64,000 nt of DNA, taken from the NCBI GenBank assembly GCA_004379135.1, contig NBNI01000007.1, positions 62,001-126,000 of the forward strand, written 5' to 3'. Positions 32,620 through 40,846 of the stretch are shown here, in pieces; position 1 is the stretch's first letter; each line of letters begins with the position of its first letter. This DNA is from Acidimicrobiales bacterium mtb01. GTDB taxonomy: Bacteria; Actinomycetota; Acidimicrobiia; Acidimicrobiales; Ilumatobacteraceae. The notes under the pieces are model-generated. The model was given only the letters and a program-made list of their open reading frames with translations, did no database searches and was not told where the DNA came from. Both the position numbers and the translations under genes were made by a program.

Positions 32620-33942
32620 ATGCGCGTCGTCGTGGTCGGGACCGGCCTGGCCGGGTTGAGCGCCGCCGAGTCGCTCGCGAGCGGGGGCGCCGATGTCGTG
32701 CTGCTCGAAGCAACCGAACGCATGGGCGGTCGAGTGCGCACCGTTGCCCTGGGTGGGCAGGTGGTGGAAACCGGGGCCGAGTGGGTCGACTCGACGCATT
32801 GGCGCATGCACGAACTGATGGATCGGTTCGGAGTCGAGCGCGAGGGCGAAGGAATGATCTGGTCGACAATTCGCCGCTGGCTCTTCTGGGACGGCGTTCG
32901 GTACGCGGGTGAGCGAATCGCCGACGTCGACCCGCGGGCCGTCGACGAACTCGATCGCTACGACGACCATGTCGATGCGATGGGTGATGCGATGGCCGAT
33001 CCGTCGCGGCCGTCGAGCCACCCCGACGCCGCCCGTCTCGATTCGCTGTCGTTGGCCGACGCGATGCGAGAACTCGATCTCGGGGCGGTCGCGAGTCTTT
33101 TCGCGCGGCGCAACTCGCAGGGCGAGTTCGCGGCCGAGCCCCGCGACGTCTCGCTTCTCTTCGTCGCCCAACAACGTGCGCAGGAGCGAGTCGAACTCGA
33201 GCGCCTCGGAGTCGAGTTCCGCGCCCACCGCGTGGTGGGCGGTCTGTCGCGAATCGTCGACGGGCTGCGACGTGACGTGGCAAGGAAGGCGGACATCCGC
33301 GTCGGTTCGCCAATGGTGTCGCTCGATCAATCGAGTGGGTCGGTTCGAGTCGGTGTGGCCGACGGCTCGACATTGGAGACTGATCACGTCGTTCTGGCTC
33401 TGCCGCTCGGGCCGCTTCGAGCCATCGAGTTCACCAGTGCGATGCCGAATGATCTGCGCGCGGCCGTGCACGGACTCGGCTGGGGTCAGATCACCAAGAC
33501 GGCCGTTCGCTTTTCGCGCCGCGAGTGGTTGCGTGGATACGGCACCACCGATTCGGTGAGCCAGCGGCTCTACGAGCCGACCATCGATCAGACGGGCGAG
33601 CCGGGAGTCCTGATGGCGTATTGCGGTGGCGACGGAGGGCTCGAGTTGGCCGCGCAGCCCGAGGAGGAGCGCATCGCGGCGATCACCGCCGACATGCGGC
33701 GTGTGCACGGCATCACCGCCGAAGCAATCGATGCGGTGTCGCAGGCGTGGCCCGACGCGCCCTTCGCGCGCGGGGCGTACTCGGTGTATCGACCGGGGGA
33801 GGTGTTGCGGTACTGGGACGTGCTGCGCGCACCGTGGGGGAGAGTGCACCTCGCGGGCGAACACGTCGCCACCTGTACCGGGTACATGGAGGGTGCGGTC
33901 GAGTCGGGTTACACGGTGGCCGCGCGGATCCTCGCCGACTAG
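32620..33942 (+). CDS. FAD-dependent amine oxidase
   Basis: 440 residues. The dinucleotide-binding N-terminus VVVVGTGLAGLSAAESL, with an acidic end VVLLEA, is followed by ERMGGRVRT. The C-terminal FAD region VHLAGEHVATCTGYMEGAVESG is intact. This is the monoamine/polyamine oxidase superfamily, which oxidises C-N bonds and makes H2O2 and an aldehyde. It starts 6 nt after the permease stop, so it belongs to the pot operon. Oxidation of the imported polyamine is the natural inference, but other amines are possible. Confidence 0.88.
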   Translation: MRVVVVGTGLAGLSAAESLASGGADVVLLEATERMGGRVRTVALGGQVVETGAEWVDSTHWRMHELMDRFGVEREGEGMIWSTIRRWLFWDGVRYAGERIADVDPRAVDELDRYDDHVDAMGDAMADPSRPSSHPDAARLDSLSLADAMRELDLGAVASLFARRNSQGEFAAEPRDVSLLFVAQQRAQERVELERLGVEFRAHRVVGGLSRIVDGLRRDVARKADIRVGSPMVSLDQSSGSVRVGVADGSTLETDHVVLALPLGPLRAIEFTSAMPNDLRAAVHGLGWGQITKTAVRFSRREWLRGYGTTDSVSQRLYEPTIDQTGEPGVLMAYCGGDGGLELAAQPEEERIAAITADMRRVHGITAEAIDAVSQAWPDAPFARGAYSVYRPGEVLRYWDVLRAPWGRVHLAGEHVATCTGYMEGAVESGYTVAARILAD

Positions 33943-33955
33943 CGTTCGACGCGCC

Positions 33956-34888
33956 ATGGACAAACCGCCAAGTAGTCAGTCCCCGCGCATCGCCGTGCTT
34001 CCCGAGACGGCCCCCGACTGGATGCGCGAAGCCGTCACCGCCGCTGGAGGCGAACTCTCCAGCCTCGATCGTGCGGATGCGCTCATTTGGGGAGCCGCGC
34101 GCGACCCGAAAGGTCTCGAGGCGGTTCTGGCCGAATCGGATCACCTGCGGTGGATCCAGTTGCCGTTCGCCGGTGTGGAGGAATTCGCACATCTGATCGA
34201 CAATCGGCGATTGTGGACCTGCGGCAAGGGCGTGTACGCCGAGCCGGTGGCCGAGATGGCCGTGACCCTGTCGCTGTTCGGCTTGCGCGGACTCCACGCG
34301 TACTCGCGAGCCAAGGAGTGGTCGCGCCCGATCGGTCGCAACCTGATCGGAGCCCGCGTCACGATCCTCGGCGGTGGCGGCATCACCGAGCAGATCGTGC
34401 GCTTGCTGGCCGGGTTCGATTGCCACATCACTGTCGTGCGCAATCGTGTGAACGACATGGATGGCGTCGACGTGGTGCTCGAGAGCGATCGCCTCCTCGA
34501 CGCGCTGCCCGGTGCCGACGTGGTGATCCTTGCCCTGCCGCTCACAGCCGACACGGTCGGACTGATCGGACGCAACGAGTTCGAGGCGATGGAGTCGCAC
34601 GCCTGGCTCGTGAACGTGGCCCGCGGCAAGCATGTGGTCACCGACGATCTCGTGTGGGCGTTGCAGAACCGAATCATCGGGGGAGCCGCCCTCGACGTGA
34701 CCGATCCCGAGCCCTTGCCGGCCGGTCATGCGCTCTGGTCGCTCGACAACTGCGTGATCACTCCGCACGTGGGCAACACGCCCGAGATGGCGGTACCGCT
34801 GCTGAGCGAACGCATTTCGGCGAACGTGCGAGCGTGGTTGGAAGGCGACGAGTTGATCGGGCCGGTCGACCCCGAACTCGGCTACTGA
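33956..34888 (+). CDS. D-2-hydroxyacid dehydrogenase family protein
   Basis: 310 residues. The catalytic set is present: Arg in VNVARGKHVV, Glu in DVTDPEPLP and His in ITPHVGNTPE. The nucleotide loop reads VTILGGGGITEQIVRLL, in which the last Gly of the usual GxGxxG is replaced. Cofactor binding may therefore differ. It probably reduces a 2-keto acid with NAD(P)H. It is the last gene of the pot run (13-bp gap), though the metabolic link is unclear. Confidence 0.85.
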   Translation: MDKPPSSQSPRIAVLPETAPDWMREAVTAAGGELSSLDRADALIWGAARDPKGLEAVLAESDHLRWIQLPFAGVEEFAHLIDNRRLWTCGKGVYAEPVAEMAVTLSLFGLRGLHAYSRAKEWSRPIGRNLIGARVTILGGGGITEQIVRLLAGFDCHITVVRNRVNDMDGVDVVLESDRLLDALPGADVVILALPLTADTVGLIGRNEFEAMESHAWLVNVARGKHVVTDDLVWALQNRIIGGAALDVTDPEPLPAGHALWSLDNCVITPHVGNTPEMAVPLLSERISANVRAWLEGDELIGPVDPELGY

Positions 34889-34914
34889 ATCCGGCGCAAT
34901 TGCCGTCGCAGCCT

Positions 34915-34920
34915 TAGCCT
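34915..34920 (+). promoter_or_regulatory. Leaderless -10 (TAGCCT) for the DnaJ gene
   Basis: TAGCCT 7 nt before an ATC codon at 34928 that seems to be the translation start. Confidence 0.5.
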
Positions 34921-34927
34921 CGTCGTC

Positions 34928-35536
34928 ATCGGCGCGTACTACGACATCCTCGGCGTGTCGCCCACGGCGACCGCGGACGAGATCCGCTCGGCCTATCGCG
35001 CTCTCGCACGACGGCATCATCCCGATGCCGTGGCCGCGGCCGGCGGCTCGGCGCCACCGGGGGCCGACATGGCGGCGATCAACCGGGCGTGGTCGGTTCT
35101 CGGTGATCCGGGTCGGCGCGCGATGTACGACGCGTCGTTGCGCAACGGGGTCGACGAGGCTCCGCGCGCCGGCCGAGCGACCGTATCGACTCCCTCTGCC
35201 GCGAATCAGACGTACGTGCGACCGAATCCGACGCCGCCACGATTTCCCTGGCGTTTCGTGCTCGCTCTCGTCGTGCTCGGAACCGTGGCCATTCTCATCA
35301 TCGGCGCTCTCACCGATCCGGCGGGCCCGGCCCCGATCGACAACTTGATCCAGCCGGGTTCGTGCGTCGACATCGACGATCAGAGGCAGGAGGCGTTCGA
35401 GGTGCCGTGCAGCGGTTCCCACGAAGCGGTGGTCGCTCGACTCGTTCCGTTCGACGCGCGTTGCGCACCCGGTGAGCAGGGATTCCGCGATCGCCAGGGC
35501 ATGGGCCAGGTGTGTGCGGTCGTGTCCGAGCGGTAG
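34928..35536 (+). CDS. DnaJ-domain membrane protein with extracytoplasmic C-terminus, apparent ATC start
   Basis: 202 residues if read from ATC 34928. The J-domain begins (M)GAYYDILGVSPTATADEI and carries the HPD tripeptide in ALARRHHPDAV. The nearest standard start (GTG 34955) would remove the conserved helix I region YYDILGV. Residues about 112-133 form one membrane helix. The outer part, with SCVDIDDQ and FEVPCSGSHEAVVARLV plus further Cys, resembles the small septum-formation/PASTA-like domain seen after membrane helices in actinobacteria. No DnaK or GrpE adjoins. The DnaJ call is firm; the ATC start is inferred from the -10 position and the domain boundary. Confidence 0.8.
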   Translation: MGAYYDILGVSPTATADEIRSAYRALARRHHPDAVAAAGGSAPPGADMAAINRAWSVLGDPGRRAMYDASLRNGVDEAPRAGRATVSTPSAANQTYVRPNPTPPRFPWRFVLALVVLGTVAILIIGALTDPAGPAPIDNLIQPGSCVDIDDQRQEAFEVPCSGSHEAVVARLVPFDARCAPGEQGFRDRQGMGQVCAVVSER

Positions 35537-35538
35537 CG
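35533..35538 (+). promoter_or_regulatory. Possible -10 (TAGCGT) for tRNA-Val
   Basis: TAGCGT overlaps the DnaJ stop codon, 13 nt before the tRNA. The tRNA could instead be read through from the DnaJ gene. Confidence 0.3.
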
Positions 35539-35551
35539 TGACGATCCACTG

Positions 35552-35628
35552 GGGCGATTAGCTCAGTCGGCTAGAGCGCCACGTTCACACCGTGGAGGTC
35601 ATCGGTTCGAGCCCGGTATCGCCCACCA
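35552..35628 (+). tRNA. tRNA-Val(CAC), CCA encoded
   Basis: The acceptor stem is GGGCGAT/ATCGCCC. D-stem GCTC/GAGC, anticodon stem CCACG/CGTGG with loop TTCACAC (anticodon CAC, reading GUG) and T-arm GGTTCGAGCC are present. Discriminator A35625 is followed by a genomically encoded CCA (35626-35628). Confidence 0.95.
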
Positions 35629-35632
35629 GTTC

Positions 35633-35665
35633 ACCGCCCGGTCGAGAGACCGGGCGGTTCGTTTT
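35633..35665 (+). terminator. Intrinsic terminator after tRNA-Val
   Basis: A perfect 11-bp stem ACCGCCCGGTC/GACCGGGCGGT with loop gaga is followed by TCGTTTT. It is the strongest terminator structure I see in the window. Confidence 0.85.
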
Positions 35666-35704
35666 CGTCCCACGGGTTCGCTGAACTGTGTCGGGTCCGA
35701 CCGG

Positions 35705-35710
35705 TACTCT
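35705..35710 (+). promoter_or_regulatory. Leaderless -10 (TACTCT) for the DUF3499 gene
   Basis: TACTCT 7 nt before GTG 35718. Confidence 0.55.
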
Positions 35711-35717
35711 GACGCCC

Positions 35718-36368
35718 GTGCGGCGCACCTGCGAACGACTCGGTTGCGGTCAGCCGACGGCCGTCGTCTACGGAATGAGCGAAGGTGCGTCGGGATCGAT
35801 GACGTTGTGGATCGACCGGTACGTGCCCGACGGCAAACCCATCGCCGATGTTCGCGGTGCTCTGTGCGTCACGCACGGCGAGCGGCTCACCGCTCCGGTG
35901 GGCTGGTCGTTCGAGGACCGTCGTGAGCGCGCACCGCGACTCTTCAAGCCATCGGTCGATGACAGGCCCAATCTCACCGTCGTTCCCGACAAGCCGGCCA
36001 AGACTCGTCGTGAACGCGCCAAGGATCTTCCGCGTCCGAGTCTGTTCAACGAGGCCGCCGAGGCACCCAAGCCCGTCGCGGTCACGCCGCAATCCGTTGC
36101 TCCGCAGCCGGCTGCTCCGAAACCGGTTGCCGCGCCGGTCCCCACGCCCGCGCCGGCACCGGCGCCGCGAGTCGTCACGCCCATCTTGAAGGATTCGCAG
36201 CGGATCGACTCGGACGACGAACGCGGCGGCGACGAGACCGGAGACATCACGGGCTCGTGGGTTCCCCATTTCGATCCCGACGACGATCTCGGCGGCGTGC
36301 TCGACGCCACCGGACCCATGCTGCGCGACGCGTTCCGTCCGCGTCACAACGGTCGCGCCCGCGACTGA
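35718..36368 (+). CDS. DUF3499-family protein
   Basis: 216 residues from GTG 35718. This start gives the family's usual MRRTC beginning and is 7 nt after a -10. An in-frame upstream GTG at 35688 exists. The N-terminal region (Cys5, Cys10 in RRTCERLGCGQP, then ALCVTHGERLTAPVGW) is the DUF3499 core of actinobacteria, probably metal-binding. After about residue 95 it becomes a Pro/Ala-rich low-complexity linker, then an acidic end with TGDITGSWVPHFDPDDDLGG. Function unknown. It is probably co-transcribed with the SRPBCC gene. Confidence 0.85.
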   Translation: MRRTCERLGCGQPTAVVYGMSEGASGSMTLWIDRYVPDGKPIADVRGALCVTHGERLTAPVGWSFEDRRERAPRLFKPSVDDRPNLTVVPDKPAKTRRERAKDLPRPSLFNEAAEAPKPVAVTPQSVAPQPAAPKPVAAPVPTPAPAPAPRVVTPILKDSQRIDSDDERGGDETGDITGSWVPHFDPDDDLGGVLDATGPMLRDAFRPRHNGRARD

Positions 36369-36371
36369 CCC

Positions 36372-36794
36372 ATGGATCTGCGCATCGAACTGGCCACTTC
36401 GGCCTCTCCCGATCGACTCTTCTCGTTCGTCGACGACCTCGCCGACTATCCGGCGTGGATGGGTCTCGTCCACGCGGTCGGCGCCGCCGAGGGCGGAGCC
36501 TGGAACGTCGAACTTCGCGGTCGCATCGGACCCTTCGCCCGTTCGAAGAAGCTTCGGATGGCGCGCACCATGATCGACGCGCCGAGCCATGTGCGATTCG
36601 AGCGATCCGAAACCGATGGTCGGCAACACGGGCGCTGGATTCTCGACGCGCGGGTCGAGTCCGCCGTCGACGGATCGCATCTCACGATGGATCTCCACTA
36701 CTCGGGCCGTCTGTGGTCGTCGGTCGTCGAACGCGCACTCCTCGACGAGGTGGAGGCGAGCAAGGCTCGATTGTCGGCGCTCTTGGCCGATTGA
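36372..36794 (+). CDS. SRPBCC (START-like) family protein
   Basis: 140 residues starting 3 bp after the DUF3499 stop. MDLRIELATSASPDRLFSFVDDLADYPAWMGLV and the strand-rich remainder fit the helix-grip fold that encloses hydrophobic ligands. The last helix (VERALLDEVEASKARLSALL) closes the pocket. Ligand unknown. Co-occurrence with DUF3499 suggests a common role, but nothing more specific can be read. Confidence 0.85.
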   Translation: MDLRIELATSASPDRLFSFVDDLADYPAWMGLVHAVGAAEGGAWNVELRGRIGPFARSKKLRMARTMIDAPSHVRFERSETDGRQHGRWILDARVESAVDGSHLTMDLHYSGRLWSSVVERALLDEVEASKARLSALLAD

Positions 36795-36798
36795 CCGA

Positions 36799-37617
36799 TC
36801 AGCCGGCTGCGAACGCCGTCCATCGACCGTCGGCCCGGCGTTCGAGACGCAGATCGAGATCGAAGCACTCCGACAACAGCGGCGCTGTGAGCGTCGAATC
36901 GATCGGCCCGTGGGCGAGCACCGCTCCCTGACGGAGCATGAGGACATGGGTCATGCCGGGTGGCACCTCGTCCACGTGGTGGGTCACGAGAACGAGCGGC
37001 GGGGCGGTCGGGTCACGCGTGATGTCGCCCAAAGCGCGCACCAACTGCTCGCGGCCGCCCAGGTCGAGGCGGGCGCTCGGCTCGTCGAACAGCAGAACGG
37101 CCGGGTCGTTCATGAGCGAACGGGCGAGCAGAACTCTCTGCTGCTCACCTGACGACAAGGTGGCGAAGGTGCGGCCGGCGAGTTGGCCGACGCCCATGCG
37201 TTCGAGGCAATCGCGGGCCCGCGAGCGGTCGGCGTCGTCGTACTGGTGCCACCACGGCTCGAGGGCGGCGTTCTTCGCGGTCATCACCACGTCGAGCGGA
37301 TCGAGAGCACCGCGCAATTCCATGGCGAACGAGGCCGACACGTAGCCGATCCGCCGGCGAAGTTCTCGGACGTCGGTCGTCCCGAGGGTTTCGCCGGAGA
37401 CACTGACCGAACCACGGGTGGGGTGTTCGTACATCGCGGCGATGCGAACGAGCGTCGTCTTCCCCGAGCCGTTGGCGCCGAGGATCAGCCATCTTTCCGA
37501 CGCACCCACGCGCAACGACACCTGGTCGAGGATCGTGCGACCGTCGCGCACGAACGTGATTGCATCGACATCGAGCGCATCGGGACCCGGGTGGCGGAGA
37601 ATCCGGTCGTCGCTCAT
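36799..37617 (-). CDS. Lone ABC-transporter ATP-binding protein
   Basis: 272 residues from ATG 37617. Walker A GANGSGKTT, signature LSSGEQQR, Walker B AVLLFDEPSARLD and switch His VTHHVDEVP are intact. The Q-loop region reads RIGYVSASF, without the usual Gln. No permease or binding protein adjoins. Relatives without partners include molybdate/iron-type and ModF/YlmA-like ATPases, so its partner must be elsewhere or it works outside transport. The end is convergent with the SRPBCC gene, 4 bp apart. Confidence 0.88.
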   Translation of the reverse strand: MSDDRILRHPGPDALDVDAITFVRDGRTILDQVSLRVGASERWLILGANGSGKTTLVRIAAMYEHPTRGSVSVSGETLGTTDVRELRRRIGYVSASFAMELRGALDPLDVVMTAKNAALEPWWHQYDDADRSRARDCLERMGVGQLAGRTFATLSSGEQQRVLLARSLMNDPAVLLFDEPSARLDLGGREQLVRALGDITRDPTAPPLVLVTHHVDEVPPGMTHVLMLRQGAVLAHGPIDSTLTAPLLSECFDLDLRLERRADGRWTAFAAG

Positions 37618-37690
37618 CGCACGACCATTGTGCCCGATTCGATCGATGCACGGCACGTACGAGTGACCGGTCTCGTGAACCGACGTTCGG

Positions 37691-37696
37691 TACTGT
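37691..37696 (+). promoter_or_regulatory. Leaderless -10 (TACTGT) for the first M23 peptidase
   Basis: TACTGT 7 nt before ATG 37704. Confidence 0.55.
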
Positions 37697-37703
37697 TTTC
37701 CCG

Positions 37704-38795
37704 ATGTCCGGTCGACTGCGCTCCCGTTTTGCGCTGTTCACCGGTCTCCTCGCGATCGGAGTCGGCGGCGTCGCCGTGCCGTCGCTGGCCGTCACTCCGC
37801 GTTCGGCGGCCGAACGCGCCGCCGACGAGATCGAAGGGGCCCGCGAACGAGCCAACGAGGCCGCCCAGGCGTTGTTCGATGCCGAATCACGGCTCGATGG
37901 GTTGCGGTTGGAGGAGGAGGCGACGGCACAGGAAGTGGCCGACCTCGAAGCACGAGCCAACGCCCTGTCGTCGACCGTTCAGGAATTGGCCGTACGGCGA
38001 TTCATGTCGGGCTCGGGGAGCGTGCCGCTGCTTTCCGGTCTCGACGGTCCGACCGAGCGGGTCCAGAAAGAGTTCTTCGTCTCGCTCGCGACCGACACGT
38101 CGCAGGCGACGCTCGACGAGTTCGACGCGGTGGCGTCCGATCTGGCCGACAAGCGTGAACGGCTCGCGGCGCAGCAGACCGAGACGGCACGCGCGATCGT
38201 CGAGTTGGAAGCGGCCAAGAAGCGAGCCGACGTCGAACTCGAACGGCTCGAGGAGATCGAGGCCAAGCGGCTCGCCGACGAAAAGGTGCGCCAGATCCTG
38301 GCCGCCCGCCGGCAGGCCGCCCTGCAGTCGGGCGCCTTCACGTCCGGCGCCACGGTGTTCCAGCGCTACGGAACCGCCGGGTTCCTGTCGAGCGGCGTCT
38401 ATCTCGATGGTTCGATCATCTGCCCGGTCCTCGGCTCGACCGCGTTCGGCGACACGTGGGGTGCACCGCGAAGCGGAGGGCGGCGTCACGAGGGTGTCGA
38501 CATGCTCGGCCCGACCGGTCTGCAACTGGTGGCCGTCGTGTCGGGGTACGTGACGTTCAAGACCGGTTTGCTCGGCGGCCTGGTCGCGACGCTCGAGGGC
38601 GACAACGGCAACACGTATTTCTACGGTCACCTCAGCGCGTACGAAGGTTCGAATCGAACGGTCGGCCAGGGAGATGTCATCGGTTATCTCGGCGACACCG
38701 GCAACGCACAGGGCACCCCGCACCTGCACTTCGAGATCCGACCCAATCGCGGTCGGCCGGTCAATCCCTATCCGTCGGTTCGTGCCGCCTGCTGA
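37704..38795 (+). CDS. Secreted coiled-coil M23 peptidase, EnvC/NlpD-like
   Basis: 363 residues. A signal peptide (SRFALFTGLLAIGVGGVAVPSLAV) is followed by long coiled coils (about 35-85 and 125-200, rich in Ala, Glu and Arg). A LytM/M23 domain (about 235-360) carries the zinc ligands in RRHEGVDML and HLHFEI. Such proteins cut peptidoglycan cross-bridges or activate amidases during division. The arrangement resembles FtsEX-linked EnvC-type hydrolases, but no ftsEX is adjacent. It ends SVRAAC with a terminal Cys, shared with the next gene. Confidence 0.9.
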   Translation: MSGRLRSRFALFTGLLAIGVGGVAVPSLAVTPRSAAERAADEIEGARERANEAAQALFDAESRLDGLRLEEEATAQEVADLEARANALSSTVQELAVRRFMSGSGSVPLLSGLDGPTERVQKEFFVSLATDTSQATLDEFDAVASDLADKRERLAAQQTETARAIVELEAAKKRADVELERLEEIEAKRLADEKVRQILAARRQAALQSGAFTSGATVFQRYGTAGFLSSGVYLDGSIICPVLGSTAFGDTWGAPRSGGRRHEGVDMLGPTGLQLVAVVSGYVTFKTGLLGGLVATLEGDNGNTYFYGHLSAYEGSNRTVGQGDVIGYLGDTGNAQGTPHLHFEIRPNRGRPVNPYPSVRAAC

Positions 38796-38884
38796 TCATT
38801 CCGTTCGGTGAACGGCATTCCAGCGTGGTGTGAACTCTTGTCGAACTCACTGTCGCTGTGTCGGGAGAAGTTCGCGGTGAGACG

Positions 38885-38890
38885 TAATTT
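38885..38890 (+). promoter_or_regulatory. Leaderless-type -10 (TAATTT) for the second M23 peptidase
   Basis: TAATTT 8 nt before ATG 38899. Confidence 0.5.
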
Positions 38891-38898
38891 CGACCCGT

Positions 38899-39492
38899 AT
38901 GGCACTGGGACGTTCGTGGCTCGCGGTCCCGGTGCTTCTCGTGGGTTTGTCGAGCGGTGGATGCCTGCCTTCGCACGAACTCGACAAGGCGATGCGTACG
39001 GTCGTTGCGCGTCCGCTGGTCACCCAGCGAGATGTCGCTCCCTCGGTGACTCGCCCCGCGGTGAACCGCGCTCTCCCTGGGCAGCGTGTGCGACAGGACG
39101 ACGCTGACTCGATGATCTGTCCCGTGGTCGGTTTCACCGCCGTGGCGGACAACTTCGGGGTGCCCCGAGGCCAGGGGCGCACCCACGATGGAATCGACAT
39201 GTTCGGAACGGCCGGCCTGCCCGTGGTGGCGGTCGTGTCGGGCCGGCTCTCCTTGCGACCCGGTGTGCTCGGCGGCCTCGTCGCGCGCCTCGTCGGTGAC
39301 GACGACACGAGTTACTTCTACGGCCACCTCCAGGCGTTCGAAGGTGTCAGCCGGGAGGTCGCCCAAGGCGAGGTCATCGGCTACTTGGGTGCGACGGGCA
39401 ACGCCGACGGAGTTCCTCACTTGCACTTCGAGATCCGCCCGAACCGAGGTCGACCGATCGACCCGTATTCGTCGGTTCGTGCCGCCTGCTGA
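38899..39492 (+). CDS. Second M23 peptidase, probable lipoprotein
   Basis: 197 residues. A hydrophobic N-terminus ends LSSGGC (Cys22), a weak lipobox. The M23 domain (RTHDGIDMF; HLHFEI) is closely similar to the C-terminal half of the preceding protein, including the final SVRAAC. It lacks the coiled coils. The pair looks like an old tandem duplication with different anchoring: one secreted and coiled-coil, one lipid-anchored. Each gene has its own leaderless -10. Confidence 0.88.
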   Translation: MALGRSWLAVPVLLVGLSSGGCLPSHELDKAMRTVVARPLVTQRDVAPSVTRPAVNRALPGQRVRQDDADSMICPVVGFTAVADNFGVPRGQGRTHDGIDMFGTAGLPVVAVVSGRLSLRPGVLGGLVARLVGDDDTSYFYGHLQAFEGVSREVAQGEVIGYLGATGNADGVPHLHFEIRPNRGRPIDPYSSVRAAC

Positions 39493-39512
39493 GACCTGCG
39501 CAAACTAGGGGG

Positions 39513-40502
39513 GTGAGCGACGCTTCTCCCGCCTCGGCCCGCGATGCTCTGGCCGAAGGACTCGCCCGCGTGCTGGGCACGCCGGTCGAGAACCTGGTGC
39601 GGTTGTCGGGTGGGGCTTCGCGCGAAACCTGGAGTTTCTCAGCGGGTGGTCGACGTCTCATCCTGCAGCGACAGCGTTCGGGCGACGTGCGCGACATGGG
39701 AGTCGAGGCGAACGTGCTGCGCGCGGCCCACGCCGCCGGCGTCCGTGTTCCCGAGTTGCTGGCGAGCGGTACGGCCGATTCGCCCATCGGATCGTCGTTC
39801 ATGGTGCTGTCGCACGTCGACGGTGAGACGATCGCACGCAAGATCCTCCGGGACGACACGTTCGCTCGGGCGCGCGAAGTGCTCGTCGGCGATCTGGCGG
39901 CCGCGTTGGCGCGGCTCCACTCGATCGATCCGTCGAGCATCACCGGATTGCCGGCCACCGATCAGGTGGCCCAGTACCGAACGACTCTCGATGACCTCAA
40001 TGCCTCGCTCGATCAGGCCCACCCCACCTTCGAGTTGGCGTTCCGCTGGCTCGAGGCGAACCGTCCCGAATCGGCCCGTCGCTCGCTCGTGCACGGCGAC
40101 TTCCGCCTCGGCAACGTGATGGTCGGTCCCGACGGTTTGCGCGCGGTGCTCGATTGGGAGCTGGCGCACGTGGGCGACCCGATGGAGGACCTCGGTTGGT
40201 TGTGCGTGCGGGCGTGGCGATTCGGCTCGGCGTCGCCGGTGGCCGGTGTCGGCACGTACGACCAGCTCGCCTCGGCGTACGAACGGGAGAGCGGCCTGAG
40301 CATCGACCTCGACGTCGTTCGCTGGTGGGAGGTCCTCGGCACGCTCAAGTGGGGAATCATGTGCATGATCCAGACCAGTTCGCACCTCCTCGGTCTGGCG
40401 CGAAGCCACGAACTGGCGGCGATCGGCCGGCGCGTATGCGAGAACGAGTACGACCTCTTCCTCGCACTCGACGGCCGTTGGCAAGGACTCGGTGTGAAGT
40501 GA
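39513..40502 (+). CDS. Aminoglycoside-phosphotransferase-fold protein (FadE36-like)
   Basis: 329 residues from GTG 39513. The kinase-like fold shows the ATP-binding Lys/Arg region RRLILQRQRSG, the catalytic loop VHGDFRLGNVMVG and the metal-binding LDWELAHVGDP. This subgroup is usually encoded with a DUF6285 protein and acyl-CoA dehydrogenases, so a CoA- or lipid-related substrate is more likely than an antibiotic. CAAACT 6 nt before GTG may be its -10. It overlaps the next gene by 4 bp (GTGA). Confidence 0.88.
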   Translation: MSDASPASARDALAEGLARVLGTPVENLVRLSGGASRETWSFSAGGRRLILQRQRSGDVRDMGVEANVLRAAHAAGVRVPELLASGTADSPIGSSFMVLSHVDGETIARKILRDDTFARAREVLVGDLAAALARLHSIDPSSITGLPATDQVAQYRTTLDDLNASLDQAHPTFELAFRWLEANRPESARRSLVHGDFRLGNVMVGPDGLRAVLDWELAHVGDPMEDLGWLCVRAWRFGSASPVAGVGTYDQLASAYERESGLSIDLDVVRWWEVLGTLKWGIMCMIQTSSHLLGLARSHELAAIGRRVCENEYDLFLALDGRWQGLGVK

Positions 40503-40846
40503 GCGAACTCCACGACGTCCCGAGTGCCGCGCAATTGATCGAAGCGGTTCGTGAGTGGCTCGAACGCGATGTCCTGACTTCGACCACGGGGCGTGTGCAG
40601 TTCCACACGCGGGTGGCGATCAACGTGCTGGCGATGGTCGAGCGCGAACTGGAACTCGGAGCCGATCAGCGTGCGACCCACGCGGCGCGTCTGGCCGACC
40701 TGGGCGTGGCCGACGATCACGAACTGGCGCGGGCCATTCGCGAAGGTCGACTGGACGATCGCCTCGGCGAGGTCGTCGCGGCCGTTCACGCGAGCGTGGT
40801 CGAGAAGTTGAAAGTGGCGAACCCGGGCTACTTCGAGTCGCGCTGA
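40499..40846 (+). CDS. DUF6285-family protein
   Basis: 115 residues from GTG 40499, translationally coupled to the phosphotransferase. LHDVPSAAQLIEAVREWLERDV, GRVQFHTRVAINVLAMVEREL and an end rich in helices match the small helical family that accompanies this phosphotransferase in actinobacteria. Function unknown, probably a partner of the kinase. Its 3' end overlaps rlmN by 19 bp in convergent orientation. Confidence 0.85.
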   Translation: MSELHDVPSAAQLIEAVREWLERDVLTSTTGRVQFHTRVAINVLAMVERELELGADQRATHAARLADLGVADDHELARAIREGRLDDRLGEVVAAVHASVVEKLKVANPGYFESR

